From COE1 sp965114465 (GTDB lineage Bacteria; Bacillota; Clostridia; Lachnospirales; Lachnospiraceae): a DNA stretch of 39,401 bases. The notes beneath the pieces were generated by a model that did not search any database, was not told where the DNA came from, and saw nothing but the letters and a program-made list of their open reading frames with translations. The stretch covers positions 1-39,401 of the forward strand of contig CBCOYO010000012.1 of NCBI GenBank assembly GCA_965114465.1. The letters are read 5' to 3'. The translations under genes were made by a program, and so were the position numbers. This document shows positions 7,857 to 15,720 of the stretch, one piece after another. The first letter of the stretch is position 1. Each line of letters begins with the position of its first letter.

Positions 7857-10421
7857 TTAAGAATTTCTACCACAGCACTGTTTATATTTCTTGCCGCTGC
7901 CGCAAGGACATGGATCGTTTGGATAAACCTTCGCTTCCTTTTTTACAGGGCCTTTCTGTAAGGAGTCATCCTTGTTCGTACCTGTCACCTTCGCCACTTC
8001 CTCACGCTCTACCTTCTGTTCTACCTTAACGTGGAGCAGCAGACGCACAGTATCTTCTTTAATATTAGAAGTCATTGCGTCAAACATTTCATACCCGTTC
8101 ATTTTATATTCTACAAGTGGATCGCGTTGTCCATATGCCTGTAAGCCAACACCTTGACGCAACTGTTCCATATCGTCAATATGATTCATCCACTTGCGAT
8201 CAATCACTTTTAATAAAATAACACGTTCAATTTCACGTATATTTTCTGGTTCTGGAAATTCTGCTTCCTTGCTTTCATACAACTTAACTGCTTCCTCTTT
8301 TAATTGATGTTTTAAGCCGTTTTTTGTCTTCTTATCTACTCGGTCTAAAATCACAGGACGAATCGGAACTACGGGAAGCAGTAAAGTATTTAATTCATTA
8401 AAATCCCATTCTTCTGGATCCATGTCATCATTAATTGCTGTATCCACAGAACTTTCCACAATATCGGTTATCATTTTGTATATGGCATCCCGCATACTCT
8501 CGCCATCTAGTACACGACGGCGCTCCTCATAAATAATTTCACGCTGTTCGTTCATTACTTGATCGTATTCCAGCAAGTTCTTTCGAATACCAAAGTTATT
8601 ATTCTCGATTTTCTTTTGCGCGTTTTCAATGGCGCTGGTAAGCATCTTATGCTCAATTTCCTGCCCCTCTGGAATACCAAGCGTATTAAACATACCGATT
8701 AACCGTTCAGAACCAAATAGACGCATCAAATCATCTTCCAATGAAATATAAAACTTTGAAGAACCTGGGTCACCCTGACGTCCAGAACGTCCTCTTAACT
8801 GATTGTCAATACGTCTGGACTCATGGCGTTCTGTACCAATAATCATTAGACCGCCTGCTGCCCGTGATTCTTCGTCCAGTTTAATATCTGTACCACGTCC
8901 TGCCATATTTGTAGCAATCGTAACTGCACCATGCTGCCCTGCATCTGCTACAATTTCCGCTTCCAATTCATGAAACTTCGCATTTAAGACTTTATGCTGA
9001 ATCCCACGCTTTGTAAGCATTTTACTAAGTTCTTCACTCGCTTCAATAGTAATCGTACCAACCAAGACTGGCTGTCCTTTTGCATGTGCCTCCTGTACTG
9101 CTTCTACAATGGCATGAAGTTTTTCTTTTCGTGTCTTATATACACTATCCTGCTGATCCACTCTGGCAATTGGACGGTTTGTAGGGATTTCCACTACATC
9201 CATACCATAGATATCACGAAACTCTTTTTCCTCGGTCAAAGCAGTACCTGTCATACCACATTTTTTATCAAATTTATTGAAGAAATTCTGGAATGTAATC
9301 GTTGCAAGTGTTTTGCTCTCTCGCTTCACTTTTACATGTTCTTTCGCTTCAATCGCTTGATGCAGTCCATCCGAATAACGGCGTCCTGGCATAATACGCC
9401 CTGTAAACTCATCCACGATTAATACCTGATCATCTTTGACTACATAATCCTGATCACGGAACATTAAATTATGTGCACGCAGCGCTAAAATAATATTATG
9501 CTGAATTTCTAGGTTTTCAGGATCTGCAAGGTTTTCAATCTGGAAAAATTTCTCTACCTTTTCCACACCTGCCGCAGTTAAATTTACCACTTTATCCTTT
9601 TCATTTACAACAAAGTCGCCTGTTTCCTCCTGCTCAATGCCCATCATAAAATCCATCTTTGTCATTTCGGGCACATCCTCGCCGCGTTTGAGTTGTCTGG
9701 CTAAAATATCGCAAACCTCATAAAGCTTGGTGGATTTGCTGCTTTGACCTGAAATAATCAGCGGCGTTCTCGCCTCGTCAATCAGTACAGAGTCCACCTC
9801 GTCGATAATCGCATAATGCAAATCGCGAAGTACAAGCTGCTCTTTGTAGATAACCATATTGTCACGCAAATAATCAAACCCCAGTTCGTTATTGGTAACA
9901 TACGTAATATCACAGCCATAGGCTTCCCTGCGCTCCTCCGGCTTCATATCGTTGAGCACAACGCCCACCTTTAATCCAAGGAACTCATGTACCTGCCCCA
10001 TCCACTCCGCATCTCGCTTCGCAAGATAGTCGTTTACGGTAACAACATGAACCCCTTTCCCCTCTAATGCGTTTAAATACGCCGGAAGCAAAGCAGTCTG
10101 TGTCTTACCTTCACCGGTTTTCATTTCTGCAATACGACCTTGGTGAAGAATAATACCACCGATAAGCTGTACCCTATAGTGTTCCTGATTTAATACACGC
10201 TTAGCGCCCTCGCGAACCACTGCATACGCCTCTGGAAGAATCTCATCAAGACTTGTCCCGTCTGCGACTCTTTTCTTAAACTCCGCCGTCTTTGCCCTTA
10301 GCGCATCATCGGTGAGCGTTCCCATTTCTTCCCTATAACTTTCAATCTTCTTAACAATAGGTTCGATTCTCTTTAATTCGCGTTCACTATGTGTGCCAAA
10401 TACCTTATTAATAATATTCAT
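7857..10421 (-). CDS. secA: Preprotein translocase ATPase SecA
   Basis: 854 aa, full length. SecA is the motor that pushes unfolded secretory proteins through SecYEG at the membrane. The Walker A is MKTGEGKTQTA (100-110), and the DEAD-like box is IIDEVDSVLIDEARTPL (about 205). The preprotein-binding and helicase motor 2 regions follow (MAGRGTDIKL, LRGRSGRQGDPG). The C-terminus has the SEC-C zinc motif CPCGSGKKYKQCCG (838-851), which binds zinc and, in characterised SecAs, helps contact ribosomes or SecB. The start ATG 10421 (MNIINKVFGTHSERELKRIE) has GGAGT upstream. Confidence 0.98.
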   Translation of the reverse strand: MNIINKVFGTHSERELKRIEPIVKKIESYREEMGTLTDDALRAKTAEFKKRVADGTSLDEILPEAYAVVREGAKRVLNQEHYRVQLIGGIILHQGRIAEMKTGEGKTQTALLPAYLNALEGKGVHVVTVNDYLAKRDAEWMGQVHEFLGLKVGVVLNDMKPEERREAYGCDITYVTNNELGFDYLRDNMVIYKEQLVLRDLHYAIIDEVDSVLIDEARTPLIISGQSSKSTKLYEVCDILARQLKRGEDVPEMTKMDFMMGIEQEETGDFVVNEKDKVVNLTAAGVEKVEKFFQIENLADPENLEIQHNIILALRAHNLMFRDQDYVVKDDQVLIVDEFTGRIMPGRRYSDGLHQAIEAKEHVKVKRESKTLATITFQNFFNKFDKKCGMTGTALTEEKEFRDIYGMDVVEIPTNRPIARVDQQDSVYKTRKEKLHAIVEAVQEAHAKGQPVLVGTITIEASEELSKMLTKRGIQHKVLNAKFHELEAEIVADAGQHGAVTIATNMAGRGTDIKLDEESRAAGGLMIIGTERHESRRIDNQLRGRSGRQGDPGSSKFYISLEDDLMRLFGSERLIGMFNTLGIPEGQEIEHKMLTSAIENAQKKIENNNFGIRKNLLEYDQVMNEQREIIYEERRRVLDGESMRDAIYKMITDIVESSVDTAINDDMDPEEWDFNELNTLLLPVVPIRPVILDRVDKKTKNGLKHQLKEEAVKLYESKEAEFPEPENIREIERVILLKVIDRKWMNHIDDMEQLRQGVGLQAYGQRDPLVEYKMNGYEMFDAMTSNIKEDTVRLLLHVKVEQKVEREEVAKVTGTNKDDSLQKGPVKKEAKVYPNDPCPCGSGKKYKQCCGRNS

Positions 10422-10524
10422 TTTTTACTCCAATCATAAAAAGTCCTTATTTACCAGCACCACGGCACTGAAAAAATAGCATAAATCCGTCAATACAACG
10501 ATGCTTCTTAATAAGCTACAGATT

Positions 10525-10553
10525 ATTGTAGCAGATAAGACGCATAAATTCAA
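10525..10553 (-). promoter_or_regulatory. Probable sigma-A promoter for secA
   Basis: TTGAAT (10553-10548), a 17-base spacer and TACAAT (10530-10525) on the minus strand precede secA by about 100 bases. The rest of the 530-base gap up to 10952 holds MITE-E and AT-rich sequence and shows no gene. Confidence 0.55.
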
Positions 10554-10772
10554 TGTTTTTAAAATGAAGAATTTATAGTATGTAAAAAAATACGGAATTA
10601 TCCAATATTATTCAGCCTAGAATTTTGCACTGCACTGTAAAATCCATAAGAAAGTATCATAACATAATTGAAATTCTGAAAAAAGAGATATTTCTGGTCG
10701 ACTTTGGTATGTTCTGGTAACTATGGCAAATGGCATAATCAATTGCAGGCTTGAAATTTGGTTAGTATGAAT

Positions 10773-10884
10773 CAATGTCATTTACTTAAGGCATTTCTGA
10801 CCGAACTCGGTTGTGCAAAACCTTGAATTTCCAGACATTTTCTAATGCTGATCAGGGGGCAGAAGGCTTAAGTTAATGACATTG
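10773..10884. mobile_element. MITE-E, 112 bp, with 9-bp target duplication
   Basis: The ends are CAATGTCATTTACTTAAG and CTTAAGTTAATGACATTG, inverted repeats with one mismatch. The element is bracketed by identical 9-mers AGTATGAAT (10764-10772 and 10885-10893), a clear target duplication. It has no coding capacity. The CA-start ends and the 9-bp duplication fit mobilisation by an IS4-type transposase, which is inference. Confidence 0.8.
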
Positions 10885-10952
10885 AGTATGAATAGTGACT
10901 TTATATAGGAGTAATGCTATAATATCTCCATACATAGAAAGGGGGAAAACAT

Positions 10953-11366
10953 ATGACATTGACAAATGAAGATTTATTGGCAATATCGAAATTATTGGAT
11001 GTAAAATTAGACACGAAATTTCAGACAGAACTACAGCCTATTAAAGATGAAATTCGGGATTTAAAAGTTGAAATTAATGCCATTAAAACAGATGTTGGAA
11101 GTCTAAAGGCGGATGTTGAAAGTCTAAAGGCGGATGTTGGAAGTTTAAAGGCGGATGTTGGAAGTTTAAAGGCAGATGTCAACACACTAAAATCCGAAAT
11201 GGAATCCGTTAAAGCAAGTATTCATGCCATTAATTTGCATCTTGAGAATGTCACTGACAGAAATATCCAATTACTGGCAGAAAACTATGTTCCGGCTGCT
11301 ATACTAACTATGTATTATATCTTCGCATTCCCTCTATTACCTTACGATGCTTTAACGATTGCATAG
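10953..11366 (+). CDS. Short coiled-coil protein with 21-bp in-frame repeats, probably C-terminally truncated
   Basis: 137 aa behind a strong AGAAAGGGGG site. Residues 1-35 (MTLTNEDLLAISKLLDVKLD) are followed by heptads of the form SLKADVG/E from about 30 to 90, an obvious coiled coil. Then comes INLHLENVTDRNIQLLAENYVPAA, a segment that in similar Clostridial proteins leads into more polar helix. Here it switches abruptly to a hydrophobic tail (AILTMYYIFAFPLLPYDALTIA) and stops, suggesting the true C-terminus was lost by rearrangement. Function is unknown. It faces the decayed end of the polysaccharide operon and lies just after MITE-E. Confidence 0.65.
   Translation: MTLTNEDLLAISKLLDVKLDTKFQTELQPIKDEIRDLKVEINAIKTDVGSLKADVESLKADVGSLKADVGSLKADVNTLKSEMESVKASIHAINLHLENVTDRNIQLLAENYVPAAILTMYYIFAFPLLPYDALTIA
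11091..11174 (+). repeat. Four tandem 21-bp repeats inside the coiled-coil gene
   Basis: Units at 11091, 11112, 11133 and 11154 (GATGTTGGAAGTCTAAAGGC type) differ by one or two bases each. Each encodes one heptad, DVGSLKA, so copy-number change keeps the frame and alters coiled-coil length. Confidence 0.9.
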
Positions 11367-11373
11367 CCGCTTA

Positions 11374-11833
11374 TTAACAAACCCAATATGATCTAAAAAA
11401 TTGTCCCGCTGTTGTAAGCAGATAGACAATATAATATATCCCGAAAGAAAACTGTAGGAACAGGATAAGCCAGCCAATATTTTCCCCGTTCCCAACCATT
11501 ATCGTAATCATAGTCAAAATTTGACATATAAAAATTTTTAACACTGACAAAATAAGTTAAAATGTCGCAAGCTGCAAACCCCAGCCAAAGTTGCCATGAT
11601 ACCTGCGTTCTCCTGTTTCCGCAAATATACTGTACTCTGCCTGTCCGGAAAAAAGGATACACAATACAAGCCTGTCCTCTGTCTATGGGAATCACAAAAA
11701 ATCCATTTGTCATCGCTACCAGAATGTGCCATAATGGATATATGCAGTTCCTTAACACCTCCTCCGCCCCAGTTTCCCTTAATAAGAGTGCTAGATTGGC
11801 ATGAGCATTATAATCGGAATCTCCATATCCCAT
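11374..11833 (-). pseudogene. Decayed GT-C-like membrane protein remnant (frameshift plus nonsense)
   Basis: A good ribosome site (GAGGTGAGGG) precedes ATG 11833. The first frame (NAHANLALLLRETGAEEVLR, then IYPLWHILVAMTNGFFVIPI) looks like the first outer loop and helix of a polytopic sugar transferase. Near 11671-11685, at a GACAGAGGACAG duplication, the sensible protein moves to another frame: LVLCILFSGQAEYSIFAE, then RRYHGNFGWGLQLATF. A TAA at 11557-11559 interrupts it, and hydrophobic coding continues (GWLILFLQFSFGIYYIVYLL) to a stop at 11374. The first frame also stays open to 11393, but its second half is polar and unconvincing. So this is probably a broken gene at the tail of the operon. 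Confidence 0.5.
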
Positions 11834-11868
11834 TTGCCCTCACCTCGTTATGTGGTACTAACAAGTTA

Positions 11869-13548
11869 TTAATAAAATTTGTAAATATTGTATCCATCGA
11901 CACAGTCTTCTATCCGAACTTGTGCATCAAACTTATAATTTTGTTGTAAGAACAACAGTTCACTATCAATTCCATCCCCTGCAGCTTTTACATAATATAC
12001 ATTCTCCTTATACAATAAATCCTCCATAGGATTTTTTATGCCCAGTTTAACTAAAACCTTTTTACTAAACGGCGAATTCGTATGCCAGCCTCCTGCAAAA
12101 CAAAAATTAGACAGAAAGTACTCAGGTGGTTTTTCATAAGGTTCAAAATATAAACATGGCCAAATAAAAGAGATTGTATTAAGTACATAGACACAATCTG
12201 TATTTCGAGAAAGCTTCTCTACCAATTTCCCCTGTGCCTCCCAGTCCTTCTGCGCAGTTCCCGTATAGTAATCCCTATAATGTATCACATAATCATTCCA
12301 CAAAAACAATAAAGAAAATATAAGGGTTCCTGCTACAAATCTTATGCAAAACTGCTTATTATAGTCTTTTTTTACATAAAAATTTGCAAAACAAATTAGC
12401 AGACTAAAAATAGCAGCAAGTATTATGCCATATTCCGCTCTCGGAAGAACTCTCCCTTTATTGTACAGCCAAAAATACTCTCCCATTATAAGAATCAAAT
12501 TGGAAACTGAAAAAAATCTGCATATATTATTTTTAAACAAACAGACGACTAAAAATATCATCCATATATCAAATAGAACCGTGGAATGCTTTTTTGTCAA
12601 AAAATCCTTTAAGTACATCTGAATCAAGGATGCATCAAATTTCGGTTTCTGTTTCCATGAAGCAATTTCACTTAAATGTTTATAATCAAACTTTTTATTA
12701 TCCTCTAATATCCATTCCCCCAAAATCCTTGTATCATTTTCTGTATATCCGATTGCTTTATATTTCTCCCTGTAATCCGCCCATCCAGGCAATCCACAAT
12801 CCAGCAGTTCCCCACGGACTGCATTATATCGTTTATAATCTGCCCAGTCTTCATTTTGAAAATAACATATATGGTTCACAGCTATAAATAATCCTATCAC
12901 GCATAATAATATAAACAATACCTTCAAATATCTTTGGAAAATCTGCCTTTGAACACCTTCCTTTGAAAAACATAAAAAGAAAAATAAAACAATAAAAAAA
13001 GGGAAAACGGAAAAAAAACAATCCAAGCGGATACTGCTTCCAAAAACAATTAACACAATACCTAAAATGTTTGCGATACGTTTCGAAAGTGATACTCCGT
13101 GCCATATTAGCACAAAGCCTGCTATACATAACACAGACGCTGTCCGCGTAAATTGTATTCTTCTTATTTGCTGTAAAAATCCCATATACCAGAACAGCAT
13201 ATTGGCGCATACCACAATATGAAACGGAAATCGAAAACTAAAACAATAAAATATGGCAATAACGGATACTGTCAATAATAAATACTGCATTATCACATAC
13301 CAATTTATCCCTGAAAATATCAGGCCGAGCACTTTTAAAAAATAACCATATATTATATTAGAGTATATAAGATACTGCATATACTCTGTCCCATAAAGTC
13401 CCGAAGCAATGCAGCTTATTCCAAAATCATCATTTTCCTCATATAATGGGCAGAAAAAGTACAATACAATCAAAACAAGCATTATATTTATAATGGATAA
13501 AAACAATAACTTCTTGTTGGCAAACAAACAGTTTAATTTTCTATTCAT
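11869..13548 (-). CDS. Polytopic membrane protein, probable GT-C-type glycosyltransferase
   Basis: 559 aa with about ten or more hydrophobic helices. A large outer loop follows the first helix and carries acidic residues (CPLYEENDDFGISCIASGLY), like the catalytic acidic loop of GT-C enzymes that use polyprenyl-phosphate sugars. The C-terminal 150 residues are a soluble, probably extracellular domain (GKLVEKLSRNTDCVYVLNTI onwards). I do not recognise a named family, so enzyme activity is inferred from topology and from the neighbouring GT2/SMR genes. The gene is markedly AT-rich compared with the housekeeping genes. A GGAAAAAA site precedes the start. It is the only intact member of three such genes in this end of the operon. 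Confidence 0.75.
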   Translation of the reverse strand: MNRKLNCLFANKKLLFLSIINIMLVLIVLYFFCPLYEENDDFGISCIASGLYGTEYMQYLIYSNIIYGYFLKVLGLIFSGINWYVIMQYLLLTVSVIAIFYCFSFRFPFHIVVCANMLFWYMGFLQQIRRIQFTRTASVLCIAGFVLIWHGVSLSKRIANILGIVLIVFGSSIRLDCFFSVFPFFIVLFFFLCFSKEGVQRQIFQRYLKVLFILLCVIGLFIAVNHICYFQNEDWADYKRYNAVRGELLDCGLPGWADYREKYKAIGYTENDTRILGEWILEDNKKFDYKHLSEIASWKQKPKFDASLIQMYLKDFLTKKHSTVLFDIWMIFLVVCLFKNNICRFFSVSNLILIMGEYFWLYNKGRVLPRAEYGIILAAIFSLLICFANFYVKKDYNKQFCIRFVAGTLIFSLLFLWNDYVIHYRDYYTGTAQKDWEAQGKLVEKLSRNTDCVYVLNTISFIWPCLYFEPYEKPPEYFLSNFCFAGGWHTNSPFSKKVLVKLGIKNPMEDLLYKENVYYVKAAGDGIDSELLFLQQNYKFDAQVRIEDCVDGYNIYKFY

Positions 13549-13598
13549 TTTTTTCCTTTTTATTCACGTGTAGCCGCTATCATCTGTTTTCTACCTTA

Positions 13599-13940
13599 TC
13601 ATGAAATCCCAGATACAATCACACCACACACAATTACAGCAAGTCCCAGTGCTTTACGCCTGCTGACTTTTTCCTTTAACACAAAATGTCCTAACAGCGA
13701 AACCCACAAATACCCTGTCGTTTCAAGCACTGCTCCCATGGACAGCGGGACTCCACGATATGCCAAAATTGTCAAAAGACTTGATATAAAAAAAATTGCA
13801 TATGCCAGTATAACTTTGAAGTTTAAATATTCTTTTATTTTGGATTCGTATTCTCCGCATGCGCTAATCTTTAATAAAGTCTGTGATATTGCTGATATCA
13901 GCACAGACAGCAGAAACACTATGATATATACACCCTTCAT
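13599..13940 (-). CDS. Small EamA/SMR-type membrane transporter (ArnF-like half-flippase)
   Basis: 113 aa with four membrane helices. Typical SMR/EamA features are the N-terminal helix with ISAISQTLLK and a C-terminal helix pair around LKEKVSRRKALGLAVIVCGV. ATG 13940 (MKGVYIIVFL) is chosen because AGGGA lies ten bases upstream; a TTG nine bases earlier is too close to that site. With the second small transporter at 14412 it resembles ArnE/ArnF, which form a heterodimer that flips undecaprenyl-phosphate-aminoarabinose across the membrane. The GT2 gene just upstream supports a lipid-phosphate-sugar substrate, but specificity is unknown. Confidence 0.8.
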   Translation of the reverse strand: MKGVYIIVFLLSVLISAISQTLLKISACGEYESKIKEYLNFKVILAYAIFFISSLLTILAYRGVPLSMGAVLETTGYLWVSLLGHFVLKEKVSRRKALGLAVIVCGVIVSGIS

Positions 13941-13979
13941 TCCATACAATTCCCTTCATAAAACTTCATACCCTGTTCC

Positions 13980-14400
13980 TTACTGAACTGCCTCCAGTTC
14001 AGGATACTCATTAATGTTTTTACCATATACCAATATGGTAAAACCTTCATAAGTTAGTGTATCCTCCGCAAGCTGGTAATACTGCTCAGGAATTGTTTCT
14101 CCTGCAAGAACGAGCACAAAACATCTCCCATTATGCAACTCGGTATTATAATAATCCTCTGAAATAGCATAGTAATTGTATTTACTTGCTGAATTTTCAT
14201 TAAAATAATATGGCACTGTTGGTCTTCTTGCATCATGCGCCACTACAATAACGTTCTCATTGCTTAAAACAGTAATCGGATACGCATTCCAAAAAGTTGC
14301 ATATCCATATGTCAGGTCATGTTCCAATAAAAAATCATAAAACCTACTTACAAGCATTGCACCTAATAACATACATTTGGCTATTCTTTTTTTCTTTCAT
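13980..14400 (-). pseudogene. Remnant of a GT-C membrane glycosyltransferase (start and C-terminal domain only)
   Basis: A proper ribosome site (GGAGAAGACG) and ATG 14400 lie 11 bases after the upstream gene's stop, but that frame (MKEKKNSQMY) stops after 18 codons. In another frame, ATG 14372 opens 130 codons: LVSRFYDFLLEHDLTYGYAT, then WNAYPITVLSNENVIVVA, and a polar end. That looks like the last helix plus the soluble C-terminal domain of a GT-C protein. One fewer A in the run GAAAAAAAG would join the two frames. The central catalytic and membrane part is gone, so I read this as an internal deletion with a frame error. Confidence 0.6.
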
Positions 14401-14411
14401 CGTCTTCTCCC

Positions 14412-14753
14412 CTATTCTCCGCTTGAAACAACTATGTATACGCCAATAATAATTATTATAGCTCCTATAATTTTCATAAAAGTAATTTTCTCATTAAAAT
14501 ACAGAATCCCCCAAACAATTCCCCACACAACGGTAACCGCTTTGTTGGCATAAGCCGTAACTAATGGAAGTTTTTTAATAATCTGCTGCCAAAATATTGC
14601 ATATAAGAATAAAGCCGCCGCCACAATTCCATAAAGGAAAAGAAACGAAACAGACAAAAATTCCTGCTGCGCCGCATATTTTGACGCAATTCCCACCATG
14701 GAATACAGCGCAAGCAGAATATGCAGCAGAAAAATGTATTTATATTTTTTCAT
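14412..14753 (-). CDS. Small EamA/SMR-type membrane transporter (ArnE-like half-flippase)
   Basis: 113 aa with four helices. KLPLVTAYANKAVTVVWGIV and GILYFNEKITFMKIIGAI are typical of EamA-like half-transporters. It overlaps the upstream GT2 gene by 14 bases, so the two are translationally coupled. Its sequence differs from the other small transporter at 13599, which fits a heterodimer. The probable role is to move the polyprenyl-phosphate sugar made by the GT2 enzyme to the outer face of the membrane. A drug-efflux SMR is the alternative, made less likely by the operon setting. Confidence 0.8.
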   Translation of the reverse strand: MKKYKYIFLLHILLALYSMVGIASKYAAQQEFLSVSFLFLYGIVAAALFLYAIFWQQIIKKLPLVTAYANKAVTVVWGIVWGILYFNEKITFMKIIGAIIIIIGVYIVVSSGE

Positions 14754-15675
14754 GTGATCCCGTCACTTCCTTAATCACATATTGGGGTGCATTGTTAATG
14801 CTAATGTATATGCGCCCGATATATTCGCCAATCAGTCCCAGCATTACCAGTATCATACCGCCAATTACGAGAATGATTGAAATCGTCGAGCTCCACCCAA
14901 GCATGGTTGTATAGCCCATAAATTTCCGTATGATAACCGTAACTGCACATACAAAACCAGCAAGTGCACAAATTACTCCCATCACAATCCCCAACTCCAG
15001 CGGTTTCACCGAAAATGCCGTAAACCCATTTACCCATAGTCCCAGCAGACGACGGAATGAATAGCCTGATGTTCCTTCCAGACGCTTCCGGTGATTTGTT
15101 TGAATACATGCGATATTCCGCGTGGTGCGAAGAACTAGTCCAAGCAAATAAGGATATGCGTTTTTGTACTGGATAATTTCATCAATAACAAATTTCCGTG
15201 CTATATAAAAACTGCTTGCTTTCAGGTTCTTTGGCTGGTCGAGCATTACCTCTCCCATTTTCTGTGCCATCCATGTGCCAAACCGTCTAAAAGCAGTCTG
15301 TTTGATTTCATTATAATATGCATAGACAACATCATACCCTTCCTCAAGCTTGTCCAGCAACTCATACAAGGATTCCAGCGGAGCCTGTCCGTCATCATCC
15401 AGGGAAATCACATATTCCCCTGTACAATGTACATATCCTGCAAGAAGCGCAGAATGCTGTCCAAAATTTCTCGCCAATGATATTCCTGTTATTTTCGCAT
15501 TATTTTCAGATAATTCCTTAATTACGCGCCATACATTATCCGGCGAATTGTCATTAACCAAAATAACTTCATAATCATAACCTGTTCGTGTCTGAACAGT
15601 TGTAATCATTTCATCAACTACTGTTTTAATTGTATTTTCAGACCGATAGCATGGCACAACAAATGATAATTTCAT
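14740..15675 (-). CDS. GT2 glycosyltransferase with two C-terminal membrane helices (ArnC/GtrB-like polyprenyl-phosphate sugar transferase)
   Basis: 311 aa. The GT-A fold is shown by FVVPCYRSENTI, ILVNDNSPDNVW and SLDDDGQAPLESL (metal/nucleotide Asp at 93-95). Two long hydrophobic helices follow near 230-285, then EYIGRIYISINNAPQYVI, a signature of the ArnC/GtrB/DPM1 group. Such enzymes transfer a sugar from a nucleotide to undecaprenyl phosphate at the inner membrane face. The start is ATG 15675 (MKLSFVVPCY) with GGGGAG upstream; ten upstream codons are rejected. It is followed by two half-flippases and GT-C proteins, so the four kinds together form a Gtr-type side-chain module. Confidence 0.92.
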   Translation of the reverse strand: MKLSFVVPCYRSENTIKTVVDEMITTVQTRTGYDYEVILVNDNSPDNVWRVIKELSENNAKITGISLARNFGQHSALLAGYVHCTGEYVISLDDDGQAPLESLYELLDKLEEGYDVVYAYYNEIKQTAFRRFGTWMAQKMGEVMLDQPKNLKASSFYIARKFVIDEIIQYKNAYPYLLGLVLRTTRNIACIQTNHRKRLEGTSGYSFRRLLGLWVNGFTAFSVKPLELGIVMGVICALAGFVCAVTVIIRKFMGYTTMLGWSSTISIILVIGGMILVMLGLIGEYIGRIYISINNAPQYVIKEVTGSHEKI

Positions 15676-15720
15676 AATACTCTCCCCAATTATACTGGTG
15701 ATCAAAAACAGTCCAAACTA

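Noticed and set aside
8994..9422. 142-codon plus-strand frame opposite secA
   Set aside because: Antisense shadow of a well-conserved gene, with no expression signals.
11091..11174. CRISPR-like array
   Set aside because: The 21-bp units are directly adjacent without spacers and keep the reading frame; they are coding heptad repeats.
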